Source of the DNA: Micrococcales bacterium
Lineage (GTDB): Bacteria > Actinomycetota > Actinomycetes > Actinomycetales > Cellulomonadaceae
Direction of reading: 5' to 3'
Assembly: GCA_009785115.1 (NCBI GenBank)
Contig: WQWY01000005.1
Location: 62,001 to 126,000 of the forward strand
DNA: 64,000 bases
Each line of letters opens with the position of its first letter. The first letter of the stretch is position 1. The translations under genes and the position numbers were made by a program. The notes beneath the pieces are model-generated. The model was not told where the DNA came from. It did not search any database and worked only from the letters and a program-made list of their open reading frames with translations. Below are positions 26,410 to 35,577 of this stretch, one piece after another.

Positions 26410-29400
26410 GCCTTCGTCACCTGGACCTCCAGCGCCTCGCCCGGGCTCACGCGCAACGAGACGGCCAGGGTCTCGGCGGCGACGAACTCACCGTAGGTCT
26501 CGACGTCGGCCACGTGGCCGGCCGGCACCACCAGCACCAGGTCGATGCGGTCGGTGACCTCGAGCCCCGCGGCCTTGCGGGCGTCCTGCACGGCGCGCAC
26601 CACGTCCCGGGCGTAGCCCTCGGCGCGCAGCGCGTCGTCCAGCGCGAGGTCCAGCACGACGAACCCGCCGCCGGGCAGCACGGCGGCCGCCACCTCGCCA
26701 TGGTCCGCGGTGACGACCGTGGTCAGGTCGTACTCACCAGCGACGAGCGCGACCGGGCCGTCGGGCGTGGTCACGGTGACCGTGCCGTCCGCTTCTGCCC
26801 ACGCTCCCGCCTTGGCCGCCCCGATCACCGCCTGGACCGCCCGACCCAGCCGGGGACCGGCGGCACGGGCGTTGACGGCGAGCCGCTGGCTGATGCCGAA
26901 GCGGGCCGCTGTGGTCTCGTCGGCGTGGACGAGCTCGACCTGCTTGACGTTGAGCTCCGAGGCGAGCAGGTCGGCGTAGTCGGCCGCCGCGTCCGGGGCG
27001 TCCAGGGCGACCGTGAGGTGGCGCAGCGGTTGGCGGACGCGGATCTGGTTGGCCTTGCGCAGGCTCAGCACCACCGACACGGCCTGGCGCACCTGGTCGA
27101 TGACGGCCGTGAGCCCTGGCTCGGGGATCAGTGCCGGGGTGTCCGTCGGTGTCGGGTAGTCGCTCAGGTGCACCGACCGCTCCCCCGTCAGGCCACGCCA
27201 GATCTCCTCGGTGACCAGCGGCGCGAGCGGCGCGGCCACCCGGGTCAGCACCTCCAGCGCGGTCCACAGGGTGTCGAACGCGTCAGCGTCCTCGGCCCAG
27301 AAGCGGTCACGCTGGGTGCGCACGTACCAGTTGGTCAGCACGTCCAGGTGGTCGCGCACCAGCGCGCACGCTCCGGCGACGTCGTAGTCGTCCAGAGCGG
27401 CGGCCACGCCCTCGGCGAGGTCGTGGGTGCGGGCCAGCAGGTAGCGGTCCATGGGCGGCAGCCCTGGGACCCGCTCGGCGCTCACCGGGTGGGCCTGGTA
27501 TCCCTCACCGGTGCCTTGGCCGACGGCGTTGGCGTACAGCGTGAAGAAGTAGTAGGTGCTCCACAGGGGCAGGATGACCTGCCGCACGCCCTCGCGGATG
27601 TTGTCCTCCGCGACCACGAGGTTGCCGCCGCGCAGCACCGGCGAGCTCATGAGCGCCCAGCGGACGGCGTCCGACCCGTAGGTGTCGAACATCACCATCG
27701 GGTCGGGGAAGTTCCGCAGCTTCTTGCTGGCCTTGCGCCCGTCGTCACCGAGCACGATGCCGTGCGAGACGCACGAGGAGAACGCGGGACGGTCGAACAG
27801 CGCGGTGGCCAGCACGTGCAGGGTGTAGAACCAGCCGCGCGTCTGCCCGATGTACTCCACGATGAAGTCGCCCGGGTAGTGGTGCTCGAACCAGTCGCGG
27901 TTCTCGAAGGGATAGTGCACCTGGGCGAAGGGCATCGCGCCCGAGTCGAACCACACGTCGAGGATGTCGGGGATGCGCCGCATGGTGGCCTTCCCCGTCG
28001 GGTCGTCGGGGTTGGGGCGAGTCAGCTCGTCGATCCACGGCCGGTGCAGGTCGGGCTCGCCGGCCGCGTTGCGCGGCAGACGCCCGAAAGCCTCCTCCAG
28101 CTCGGCAAAAGATCCGTACACGTCGACGCGCGGGTAGGCCGGGTCGTCCGACACCCACACCGGGATCGGTGAGCCCCAGTACCTGTTGCGCGAGATCGAC
28201 CAGTCGCGGGCGTTCTCGAGCCACTTGCCGAACTGGCCGTCCTTGAGGTGCTCCGGTGTCCAGTCGATCTGCTGGTTCAGCTCGACCATGCGGTCCCGGA
28301 ACTCGGTGACCTTGATGAACCAGCTCGACACGGCCTTGTAGATCAGCGGGTTGCCGCACCGCCAGCAGTGCGGGTAGGAGTGCACGTAGCTCGCGTCGCG
28401 CAGCAGCCGCCCGTCAGCGCGCAGCAGGTCGATGATCGGCTTGTTCGCGTCGAAGACCTGCAGACCCTCGACCTGCGGCACCGCCGAGGTGAACACCCCG
28501 CCCGCGTCTACCGAGACGATGGTGGGGATGCCGGCGGCGTCGCACGCGTCCTTGTCGACCTCGCCATAGGCCGGGGCGAGGTGGACGATGCCGGTGCCGT
28601 CGTCGGTCGTGACGAAGTCACCGACCAGCACCTGCCACGCCTCGGCGGTACCCCACTGCTCGACGTCGGTGAAGCTCTCGAAGAGCGGGGTGTAGCGCAG
28701 GCCCGCCAGCTCGGCACCGGTCAGGGTGCGGGTGACCGCGGCGGCCGCGGCGTCGGCAGACTCGTAGCCGAGGTCCTTGGCGTGGGCAGCCAGCAAGGCC
28801 TGAGCCAGCAGGAACGAGCCGTCACCTGCCCTGGTGCCGTCGATGCCCGCGGGCACCACGACGTAGTCGACGTCGGCCCCGACGGCCAGCGCCTCGTTGG
28901 TCGGCAGGGTCCACGGGGTCGTCGTCCAGGCCAGGGCCTTCACCCCGGTCAGGCCCGCGGCCTGGGCGGCCTCGCCGACGAACGGGAACGTGACGGTCAC
29001 CGTGCGGTCCTGCCGGTCGGCGTACACGTCGGCGTCCATGCCGAGCTCGTGGTTGGACAGCGGGGTCTGGTCGTGCCAGCAGTACGGCAGCACCCGGTAG
29101 CCGGAGTAGGCCAGCCCTTGGTCGTAGAGGCGCTTGAACGCCCAGATCACCGACTCCATGAACCCGGGGTCCAGGGTCTTGTAGTCGTTGTCGAAGTCCA
29201 CCCAGCGGGCCTGGCGGGTCACGTACTCGCGCCACACGTCGGCGTACTCCATCACCGAGGCACGGCACGCGTCGTTGAACGCCGCGATGCCCATCTCCTC
29301 GATCTGGGACTTGGTGGTGATGCCCAGCACACGCTCGGCCTCGAGCTCGGCAGGTAATCCGTGGGTGTCCCACCCGAAGCGGCGCTCGACCCGCCGCCCG

Positions 29401-29654
29401 CGCATGGTCTGGTAGCGGGGCACGACGTCCTTGGCGAACCCGGTGAGCAGGTGGCCATAGTGCGGCATGCCGTTGGCGAACGGCGGGCCGTCGTAGAACA
29501 CGAACTCGTTCGCGCCGTTCTCACCCGCGGGACGGGCCTCGACCGAGGCGACGAAGGTACCGTCAGCGGCCCAGTAGGCGAGCACGTCGGTCTCGACGCC
29601 GGGAAGGTCAGGTGAGGCGGGGACGGGAGTCTCCCGGTGCAGCGGGTAGGCCAC
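26406..29654 (-). CDS. ileS: Isoleucyl-tRNA synthetase
   Basis: Charges tRNA-Ile. 1082 residues. The class I signatures appear as HYGH ([16 protein letters not shown]) and KASKK ([13 protein letters not shown]), together with [15 protein letters not shown] and the editing domain. The HYGH/KASKK forms and length resemble the eukaryote-like type 2 IleRS, the group associated with natural mupirocin tolerance. The GTG at 29654 has AGGAGG four bases upstream, the site controlled by the T-box leader. Confidence 0.96.
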   Translation of the reverse strand: MAYPLHRETPVPASPDLPGVETDVLAYWAADGTFVASVEARPAGENGANEFVFYDGPPFANGMPHYGHLLTGFAKDVVPRYQTMRGRRVERRFGWDTHGLPAELEAERVLGITTKSQIEEMGIAAFNDACRASVMEYADVWREYVTRQARWVDFDNDYKTLDPGFMESVIWAFKRLYDQGLAYSGYRVLPYCWHDQTPLSNHELGMDADVYADRQDRTVTVTFPFVGEAAQAAGLTGVKALAWTTTPWTLPTNEALAVGADVDYVVVPAGIDGTRAGDGSFLLAQALLAAHAKDLGYESADAAAAAVTRTLTGAELAGLRYTPLFESFTDVEQWGTAEAWQVLVGDFVTTDDGTGIVHLAPAYGEVDKDACDAAGIPTIVSVDAGGVFTSAVPQVEGLQVFDANKPIIDLLRADGRLLRDASYVHSYPHCWRCGNPLIYKAVSSWFIKVTEFRDRMVELNQQIDWTPEHLKDGQFGKWLENARDWSISRNRYWGSPIPVWVSDDPAYPRVDVYGSFAELEEAFGRLPRNAAGEPDLHRPWIDELTRPNPDDPTGKATMRRIPDILDVWFDSGAMPFAQVHYPFENRDWFEHHYPGDFIVEYIGQTRGWFYTLHVLATALFDRPAFSSCVSHGIVLGDDGRKASKKLRNFPDPMVMFDTYGSDAVRWALMSSPVLRGGNLVVAEDNIREGVRQVILPLWSTYYFFTLYANAVGQGTGEGYQAHPVSAERVPGLPPMDRYLLARTHDLAEGVAAALDDYDVAGACALVRDHLDVLTNWYVRTQRDRFWAEDADAFDTLWTALEVLTRVAAPLAPLVTEEIWRGLTGERSVHLSDYPTPTDTPALIPEPGLTAVIDQVRQAVSVVLSLRKANQIRVRQPLRHLTVALDAPDAAADYADLLASELNVKQVELVHADETTAARFGISQRLAVNARAAGPRLGRAVQAVIGAAKAGAWAEADGTVTVTTPDGPVALVAGEYDLTTVVTADHGEVAAAVLPGGGFVVLDLALDDALRAEGYARDVVRAVQDARKAAGLEVTDRIDLVLVVPAGHVADVETYGEFVAAETLAVSLRVSPGEALEVQVTKA

Positions 29655-29895
29655 GCGACCTCCTGGTCCATCGCACCGCGTCTTCACCGACGGTGCGCGC
29701 ACGGGTCGAGGGGACGACAGCCCTGGACCACCCAGGACCACCGCGGTACCACCCCACGTTGCCAGGTCACCGACCCGGCCTCTCGTCTGCGGCTGTGACG
29801 GGCCTGCCCCGTCCGGTTCTACTGAGGGCTGCGCGCCCCGTTCTTCCGGAGGCTCGCCGGTGATGGCCGGGTCGTCGCCTGTGGGGCCCATCGTA
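29655..29895 (-). promoter_or_regulatory. T-box riboswitch leader of ileS
   Basis: The core T-box sequence GGGGTGGTACCGCGG is read on the minus strand at 29755-29741. The isoleucine specifier codon ATC (29864-29862) lies in a short stem I (CCATCACCGGCGAGCC...GGAAGAAC). Just after the T-box, TCCTGG can pair with the CCAGGA that contains the ileS ribosome-binding site, so the switch most likely controls translation, as known for actinobacterial ileS. A -10 hexamer TACGAT lies at 29895-29890. Confidence 0.92.
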
Positions 29896-30172
29896 GACAC
29901 ACACCTGCTCGTCTCCCTCGCGGCGCGCGCGGAGGGGACCGTCACCCGTGCGATCAGAGGCGAGTCTTGACGAGCCCCGCCTCACCGACCTGTGGTCCCC
30001 CGCGAGCAGGCATGGCCCGCGAGGCGGCGGGCCTGGCCCCGCTGTCTTGCACGCCTGGGCCTTCAGCAGCGACAGGAGAAGGGGCGAGACCAGGAGAGTC
30101 ACTGAGCACACGACTGAACGTCAGGCTATCGGGGGACGAAGAAAGGCACGCGTGCATGAGAGGATCGACACG

Positions 30173-30209
30173 GGTGGCCCGCTCCAACACACCGGTCGGG
30201 CGGGCCACC
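30173..30209 (-). terminator. Inverted repeat downstream of the aminotransferase gene
   Basis: A perfect 10-bp inverted repeat (GGTGGCCCGC/GCGGGCCACC) with a 17-base loop, 88 bp after the aminotransferase stop. The 400-base stretch from the ileS leader to 30296 holds no convincing gene. Confidence 0.45.
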
Positions 30210-30296
30210 TGAAGGACTTCCGTCTGAAGAGCGTCAGCGCTCCCATGACCTGACAGCGCGTTCCTGACCCGGCTCGTGGTGCGGCGCGGCAGCGGG

Positions 30297-31610
30297 CTAC
30301 CGCGCCACCGTGTCGAGCACCTCAGCGATGATCTCCAGGCCCTGACGCGCCTCGTCGTCGGTGATGACGCAGGGCGGGACGACGTGCAGACGGTTCTCAG
30401 CGACGAACGGCACCAGGCCCCGTGCCAGGCACCCAGCCTTGACCGCACCCATCACCGAGGCGTCTGCCGGCGTGCGCGACTCCTGGTCGGCCACCAGCTC
30501 GACCGCCCAGAACACGCCGAGGCCACGGACCTCACCGACCAGCCGGTTGCTCGCGGCGATCTCGGCCAGGCCCGGGGCCAGCACGTCGGTGCCGATGCGT
30601 GCGGCGTTGTCCACGACACCCTCGGACTCCATCGCCTGGATCGTCGCGACGATCGACGCCATGGCCAGCGGGTGCCCGGAGTAGGTCAGGCCACCGGGGA
30701 AGACCCGCTCGTCGAACGCCGCGGCGATCGGCTCGGAGATCATCACGCCACCGGCGGGCACGTACCCGGAGTTCACGCCCTTGGCAAAGGTGACCAGGTC
30801 GGGGCGCACATCGAAGTGGTCGAGGGCGAGCCACGACCCGGCCCGGCCGAACCCGGCCATCACCTCGTCCAAGATCAGCACGATGCCGTACCTGTCAGCG
30901 ATCGCGCGCACGCCTGCCAGGTAGCCCGGCGGCGGGACCATGATGCCCGCGGTGCCGGGGATCGACTCCAGCAAGATCGCGGCCACGGTGCTCGAGCCCT
31001 CGGCCTGGATGACGCGCTCCATGTGGCGCAGCGCCCGCTCCGTCTCCTGCTCGGGGCTGGTCGCCCAGAACTCGGTGCGGTACAGGTACGGCGTGAACAC
31101 GTGCACGTGGCCGTGGGCGTACTCGTTGTGCACGCGCCGCCAGTCACCGGTCGCGTTGATCGCCGCACCGGTGTTGCCGTGGTACGAGCGGTAGCTGGAG
31201 ATCACCTTGTCCCGGCCCGTGGTGAGCCTGGCCATCCGGATCGCGTTCTCGACGGCGTCGGCGCCCGCGTTGGTGAAGAAGACCTTGGTGAAGCCCTCAG
31301 GGGCATGGGCGAGGATCGCCTCGGCCGCGGCGTTCCGTGCCGTGCTCACCGTCGAGGGGGCGATCGTGGCCAGGGTCGCGGCCTGAGCCTGGATCGCCTC
31401 GACCACCTTGGGGTGCTGGTGGCCGATGTTGGTGTTGACCAGCTGGCTGGAGAAGTCCAGGTAGCGCTTGCCGGCGTGGTCCCACAGCCAGCTGCCCAGC
31501 CCCCCGGCGACCACGAAGGGTCGAGGGGCCGCCTGGGCGGACCATGAGTGGAAGACGAGCCGCTGGTCGTCGGCTACGGCCTTCGCGTCGAGATCGGTGG
31601 TGTCGGTCAT
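30297..31610 (-). CDS. Class III aminotransferase (omega-amino acid type)
   Basis: 437 residues of the PLP-dependent class III family, which includes taurine-, beta-alanine- and GABA-pyruvate transaminases. Seen: the FTNAGADAVENAIRMAR cofactor loop, SYRSYHGNT, the LILDEVMAGFGR aspartate, and the PLP lysine in TFAKGVNSGY. The donor cannot be told from sequence; the motif pattern is closest to taurine/omega-amino acid:pyruvate types. The ATG at 31610 has GAGGAGGAG five bases upstream. It stands alone. Confidence 0.87.
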   Translation of the reverse strand: MTDTTDLDAKAVADDQRLVFHSWSAQAAPRPFVVAGGLGSWLWDHAGKRYLDFSSQLVNTNIGHQHPKVVEAIQAQAATLATIAPSTVSTARNAAAEAILAHAPEGFTKVFFTNAGADAVENAIRMARLTTGRDKVISSYRSYHGNTGAAINATGDWRRVHNEYAHGHVHVFTPYLYRTEFWATSPEQETERALRHMERVIQAEGSSTVAAILLESIPGTAGIMVPPPGYLAGVRAIADRYGIVLILDEVMAGFGRAGSWLALDHFDVRPDLVTFAKGVNSGYVPAGGVMISEPIAAAFDERVFPGGLTYSGHPLAMASIVATIQAMESEGVVDNAARIGTDVLAPGLAEIAASNRLVGEVRGLGVFWAVELVADQESRTPADASVMGAVKAGCLARGLVPFVAENRLHVVPPCVITDDEARQGLEIIAEVLDTVAR

Positions 31611-31678
31611 GGCTCCTCCTCGGCTCGCCTCGGGCGAGAGTACCCTGCGCTGAGCCTCCGGATCGACGCGTCAGACCG

Positions 31679-31873
31679 CTAGACCTCGCGCGCCTCGTCG
31701 GCCAGCAGCACCGGCACCCCGTCGTGCACCGGGTAGGCCAGCGGACGGTCGGGGTCGGTGGACACCAGCTCAGGAGCACCGTCGGGCCCTGTGCTCTCCA
31801 CGAGGGTCGCACCGGTCACCGGGCAGCGCAGCAGGTCACGCACCCATGGTTCGAGCTGGACACCGTCGTTCAT
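31679..31873 (-). CDS. Trm112-like zinc-ribbon protein
   Basis: 64 residues of the Trm112/UPF0434 family, small partners of methyltransferases. The family frame LRCPVTGATL...YPVHDGVPVLLADEAREV is clear. Only one cysteine remains, so zinc binding is unlikely, as in many bacterial members. The ATG overlaps the phosphomannomutase stop (ATGA) and has AGGAGG six bases upstream. Confidence 0.88.
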   Translation of the reverse strand: MNDGVQLEPWVRDLLRCPVTGATLVESTGPDGAPELVSTDPDRPLAYPVHDGVPVLLADEAREV

Positions 31874-33294
31874 GAACGTCCTCCTCGGACTCGTCCCACC
31901 ACGCTGTCTCGTATCCTCATCATCACGTCGACGTCGGCCGCCTCGACGTTGAGCCTCAGCACGGGCGCGGTGGCGGCCTCGCGCAGGTTGAACCACCACT
32001 GGGGCACGGCGTCCCAGTGCGAGACGGTCAGCCCGTCCAGCCGGTCGACCACCACGTCCGGCTCTGACCGGAAGCCCGCGAGCACCCGCTCCTGGGCGGC
32101 GACCGGGTCGTCGACGGTGAGGTTGATCTCCCCGCTGGCCGCGTACGGCTGGTACAGGTCGGCCAGCACCGACAGCGGGTGCGGCTGCTCGCCCAGCGCG
32201 GCGATGACGTGCAGCGCCGCGAGCAGCCCGTCGTCGGCGAAGAAGAAGTCCCGGAAGTAGTAGTGACCGGAGTGCTCGCCGCCGAACACCGCGCCCTGGG
32301 CGGCCATCTCCCGCTTCACGTAGGCGTGCCCGACGCGGGTGCGCACGGCCCGCGCCCCTGCCGCGGTCATCAGGTCGGGCACCACCCGAGAGGTGATGAG
32401 GTTGTGGACCACGGTCGCTCGCCGCCCGGCCCGCTCCTCGGCCTCGACCACGCGCAGACCGATCAGGGCCGTGATCGCCGACGGGTGCACCGGGTTCCCC
32501 GTCTCGTCCACCACCAGGCAGCAGTCGGCGTCCGCGTCGAACGCCAGGCCCAGGTCGGCGTGACGGTCCACCACCGTGCGACGCAGGTCGGCCACGCTCT
32601 CGGCCTCCAGGGGGCCGCCCGCGCGCGACGGCAGGCGCCCGTCCAGACGCATGTGCACACCGATCATCCGCACCGGGAGATCCGGGAGCCCCGCGGCACC
32701 CAGCACGGCCGGGACCGTCAGGCCAGCCATCCCGTTGCCGGCGTCCACCACCACGGTCAGCGGTCTGATGCCGCTCAGGTCCACCAGCGAGCGCAGGTGA
32801 GCGGCGTAGTCGCCCCGCACGTCCAGCGCCGTCACCTGGCCCGCCGCGTCGTCGGCCACCTCCGGCACCCCGTCACGCAGGTAGCGCGCCGCGACCGTGG
32901 CGACCTGCAGCAGGCCGGAGTCCTGGTCCACCGGGGCCGCCTGCGCGCGGCAGAGCTTCAAGCCGTTGTGGTCGGCGGGGTGGCTCCCGGCTGTCACCAT
33001 GATGCCGGGCAGCCGGTGCACCCCTGAGGCGTAGTAGAGCTCGTCGGTCGAGCAGAGCCCGAGCGAGAGGACGTCCGTGCCGCGCACGGCGAGCCCGTCA
33101 GCGACAGCGTCGGTCAGGTCGGGCGACGTGGTGCGCATGTCGTGGCCGATCACCACCTGGGTGTGCCCGTCAGGGCGGGCGATCACGTCGGCGAACGCCG
33201 CCGCCAGCGCGGTGGCGGTCGCCTCGTCGAAGACCTCGGGCGCCCTGCCACGGACGTCGTAGGCGTTGACGATGTCGTCCAGCTCGCTGCTCAC
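31870..33294 (-). CDS. manB: Phosphomannomutase-family protein with altered catalytic motifs
   Basis: 474 residues of the phosphohexomutase family, expected to make mannose-1-phosphate for GDP-mannose. The fourth-domain motif GEHSGHYYFRD is intact. The phosphoserine loop, normally TASHNP, reads TAGSHP (VTAGSHPADHNGLK): at equal length the catalytic Ser falls on Gly, with a Ser one position later. The metal loop, normally DGDADR, reads DADADC: the three Asp remain but Arg becomes Cys. No frameshift is visible. Activity may be lost or altered. It is co-transcribed with Trm112 (ATGA overlap) and preceded by DUF3499 and a zinc ribbon. Confidence 0.82.
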   Translation of the reverse strand: MSSELDDIVNAYDVRGRAPEVFDEATATALAAAFADVIARPDGHTQVVIGHDMRTTSPDLTDAVADGLAVRGTDVLSLGLCSTDELYYASGVHRLPGIMVTAGSHPADHNGLKLCRAQAAPVDQDSGLLQVATVAARYLRDGVPEVADDAAGQVTALDVRGDYAAHLRSLVDLSGIRPLTVVVDAGNGMAGLTVPAVLGAAGLPDLPVRMIGVHMRLDGRLPSRAGGPLEAESVADLRRTVVDRHADLGLAFDADADCCLVVDETGNPVHPSAITALIGLRVVEAEERAGRRATVVHNLITSRVVPDLMTAAGARAVRTRVGHAYVKREMAAQGAVFGGEHSGHYYFRDFFFADDGLLAALHVIAALGEQPHPLSVLADLYQPYAASGEINLTVDDPVAAQERVLAGFRSEPDVVVDRLDGLTVSHWDAVPQWWFNLREAATAPVLRLNVEAADVDVMMRIRDSVVGRVRGGRS

Positions 33295-33361
33295 ACGCGA
33301 CCTCCCGTCTTCCCTGGGTGCGTGACCTCGTCGTCCCGTACCCCGGTCTTGACGACCCTTC

Positions 33362-33610
33362 TCACGGTTCGTGGTCGCCGACCTGCGCGGCGTCCAACGG
33401 GGCCTGGTCCCCGTCGACGGCGAACCACCCGGTCTGCTCGCACGACAAGCAGGACACGAAGACCGCGTCGATGCCTGTCGGTGTCCGCATCCGGATCCGT
33501 GTCAGCCGCTCAGAGCCACAGCGTCGACAGCTCTTCGCCCCTGACACCACGACCGTCTCGGGCTGGCTGAACGAGCCCAGCTCGGGACGGGACGCCTGCG
33601 CGCCGACCAT
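33362..33610 (-). CDS. Small zinc-ribbon protein
   Basis: 82 residues with a rubredoxin-like ribbon: CRRCG (28-32) and CLSC (54-57), flanked by RLTRIRMRTPTGIDAVFVSC and EQTGWFAVDG. Function unknown. The ATG overlaps the DUF3499 stop (TGATG), which shows it is a translated, coupled gene. Confidence 0.75.
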   Translation of the reverse strand: MVGAQASRPELGSFSQPETVVVSGAKSCRRCGSERLTRIRMRTPTGIDAVFVSCLSCEQTGWFAVDGDQAPLDAAQVGDHEP

Positions 33611-33978
33611 CAGGCGTCGCCGCCGTCTAGCACGCGCAGGTGGGCGTGCTGGCGGCCGAGCGGTTCGGGGACCTCCGCGACGGCGTGCCGCCCGGCGCGA
33701 CGGACCGACCGACCGGCCTCGCGCACCGCGTCGGCCACCGCCAGCAGGTCGTCACGGCTCGGCGGCGAGGCCTGAAGACCCGGGCTGAGCCGGACCACCT
33801 CCCACCCCCGTGGCGCGGTGAGCCGGTCGGCGTGCTCGCCGCACAGGTCGTAGGAGTGCGGTTCGGCACGCTGAGCCAACGGCCCGAGCACCACGGTGGA
33901 GTCCGCGTACACATAGGTGAGCGTGGCCACCGCTGGGTGCGTGCAGGCCGTCCTCGAGCACTGCCGAACCGATTGCAC
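33610..33978 (-). CDS. DUF3499 protein
   Basis: 122 residues of an actinobacterial family of unknown function that carries paired Cys/His residues: RQCSRTACTHPAVATLTYVYADSTVVLGPL and YDLCGEHADRLTAPRGWEVVRL. The GTG at 33978 gives the family start (VQSVRQCSRTAC). The gene next to the divergent metallopeptidase-like gene and the phosphomannomutase is the usual actinobacterial arrangement. Confidence 0.88.
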   Translation of the reverse strand: MQSVRQCSRTACTHPAVATLTYVYADSTVVLGPLAQRAEPHSYDLCGEHADRLTAPRGWEVVRLSPGLQASPPSRDDLLAVADAVREAGRSVRRAGRHAVAEVPEPLGRQHAHLRVLDGGDA

Positions 33979-34095
33979 CCCCTGACGGTACCCCCGATCA
34001 CCGATACGTCGAGGTCGACACACGCTCGCCCGAGATACCCTGACCGCGTGAGAGGGTGGGGTGAACGCCACAAGACCGGCCGCAGAGGTGAGCCT

Positions 34096-34539
34096 GTGTC
34101 GATCAGACGTCACCCTGAGGCCGCGACCGTCGTGCGGCGCCGAGACCGACGCGGCCGGGGGCTGCGCGGGCCGTTGATGCCGCAGTCCCTGCCCGCCTAC
34201 CGCACCCGTGCCGAGCGTTTCGACGCCCTGGTGCTCGACGCTGTCGAGGTGCTCGAACGCCGCTGGGCCGACCAGCTCGACGGCGTGGAGTTCGCGGTCG
34301 AGGAGGTCCCACCCAGCACGCCCGCCCCGTGGGAGACCGGCATCCCGCTGGGCCGCTGCTTTCCCGCCGACGCCGGGCAGGCTGATCGCGTCGTCGTCTA
34401 CCGCCGGCCCCTGGAGACCAGGGCACACGATGCCGACGACCTGGCCGACCTGGTGCACGACGTCGTCGTGGAGCAGGTCGCCCACCTGCTCGGGCGCGCC
34501 CCGGAAGACGTCGACCCCGGCTACGGGCAAGACCGTTGA
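34096..34539 (+). CDS. Metallopeptidase-like (zincin-fold) protein
   Basis: 147 residues of the small zincin-like family annotated as metallopeptidase. The fold pattern is clear (RFDALVLDAVEVLERRWADQLDGVEFAVEEVP... VVVYRRPLE ... DLVHDVVVEQVAHLLG), but the HExxH position reads EQVAH, so classic zinc catalysis is unlikely. The GTG 34096 has GAGGTGA upstream; a GTG at 34048, seven bases after a TACCCT hexamer, would be a leaderless alternative. It overlaps the next gene by 4 bases. Confidence 0.78.
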   Translation: MSIRRHPEAATVVRRRDRRGRGLRGPLMPQSLPAYRTRAERFDALVLDAVEVLERRWADQLDGVEFAVEEVPPSTPAPWETGIPLGRCFPADAGQADRVVVYRRPLETRAHDADDLADLVHDVVVEQVAHLLGRAPEDVDPGYGQDR

Positions 34540-35432
34540 GCCCGGCCAGCCCCCCCGACGACCCCGACGTGCGGGTCGTCTGCGTCGTCTACCGGCCCGG
34601 TGAGGAGCTGGGACGGTTCGTCGCGACGCTGCGCGAGGCCACCCGTCGCCGTGTCGAGCTGGTCGTGGTCGACAACGGGGACGACCAGACCCGCTCTCGC
34701 CCCGTGAGCCAGGCGGCCGGGGCCCGGCTGGTGGTCAACACCGCGAACCTCGGCTACGGCCACGCCGCGAACCTGGGAGCCGCCGGCGCGAGGAGCCCCT
34801 GGCTGGTCGTGGCCAACCCCGACGTCGAGTGGGCGCCAGGGTCGTTGGACGCGCTGATCGAGGTCGGTGAGCAGCGCGCCGACGCCGGGGCGCTGGGCCC
34901 GCTGATCCGCGACGTGGACGGGAGCGTCTACCCGTCAGCGCGTGAGCTGCCGTCGTTGCGCATCGGCGCCGGGCATGCCGTGCTGGCACGGGTCTGGCCC
35001 GGCAACCCCTGGACCCGCGCCTACCAGGCGCGTCAGGAGCGCCTCGGTGACCAGCGTGACGCGGGATGGCTGTCGGGGTCGTGCCTGCTGCTGCGCCGCG
35101 CGGCGTTCGAGCAGGTCGGGGGGTTCGACGACACGTATTTCATGTTCTTCGAGGACACCGACCTCGGTGAACGGCTCGGCCGGGCCGGCTGGGCGAACGT
35201 GTACGTCCCGACGGCCGAGATCACCCACATCGGCGGGACCTCGTGGCGCGCCACCCCGGCACCGATGATCCGGGCCCACCACGCCTCGGCCCGCCAGTAC
35301 CTGCACCGCCGCTACCACCGCGGGTACCAGGCCCCCCTGCGCTGGGCGATCACGACCGGGCTCGCGGTGCGCGAACGTCTCGAGATCCGCGCGGCCGCCC
35401 GAGCGGCTGTCAGCCCAGGGCGTGTCCCGTAA
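34536..35432 (+). CDS. wbbL: Glycosyltransferase family 2, WbbL-like rhamnosyltransferase
   Basis: 298 residues. Probably adds L-rhamnose to a decaprenyl-PP-linked N-acetylglucosamine, the linker step of cell-wall polymers. GT2 features: VVCVVYRPGEEL, VVVDNGDD, NLGYGHAANLG, the metal-binding NPDVEW, and FMFFEDTDLGERL. It starts with TTG overlapping the previous stop (TTGA); a GTG at 34569 is the alternative. Position next to the metallopeptidase-like gene and near whiB, as in mycobacteria, supports the call. It ends in GRVP, encoded by the left arm of an inverted repeat. Confidence 0.82.
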   Translation: MSPASPPDDPDVRVVCVVYRPGEELGRFVATLREATRRRVELVVVDNGDDQTRSRPVSQAAGARLVVNTANLGYGHAANLGAAGARSPWLVVANPDVEWAPGSLDALIEVGEQRADAGALGPLIRDVDGSVYPSARELPSLRIGAGHAVLARVWPGNPWTRAYQARQERLGDQRDAGWLSGSCLLLRRAAFEQVGGFDDTYFMFFEDTDLGERLGRAGWANVYVPTAEITHIGGTSWRATPAPMIRAHHASARQYLHRRYHRGYQAPLRWAITTGLAVRERLEIRAAARAAVSPGRVP

Positions 35433-35577
35433 ATCCGTGCACCGGCGAGGGGTGTACGGCGCGTGCGGTCGCGAGGCGGAGGAGGAGAGCAGCACTGGAG
35501 GTGCTGCCGACGACGACAACGCGGCGAACGTGCGTGCCGGGCGCGCCGTAGCGTGCAGGGGCTTACGGGACACGCCC
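35418..35577. repeat. Inverted repeat joining two convergent gene ends
   Basis: GGGCGTGTCCCGTAA (35418-35432) and its exact reverse complement (35563-35577) include the last codons and stop of both flanking genes. Similarity goes on inward with gaps: CC, TGCAC and TACGGCGCG recur in the same order in both arms for about 45-55 bases. The centre (about 35475-35525) is unrelated. It could fold as a large bidirectional terminator or be the scar of an inverted duplication. Confidence 0.8.

Noticed and set aside
29946-30253. Small plus-strand frames between ileS and the aminotransferase gene
   Set aside because: No ribosome-binding sites, no recognisable domains, and they overlap the inverted repeat at 30173-30209.
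31870-33294. Frameshift or sequencing error explaining the odd phosphomannomutase motifs
   Set aside because: Both altered loops keep their length and frame and the surrounding residues align well, so simple indel errors do not account for them.
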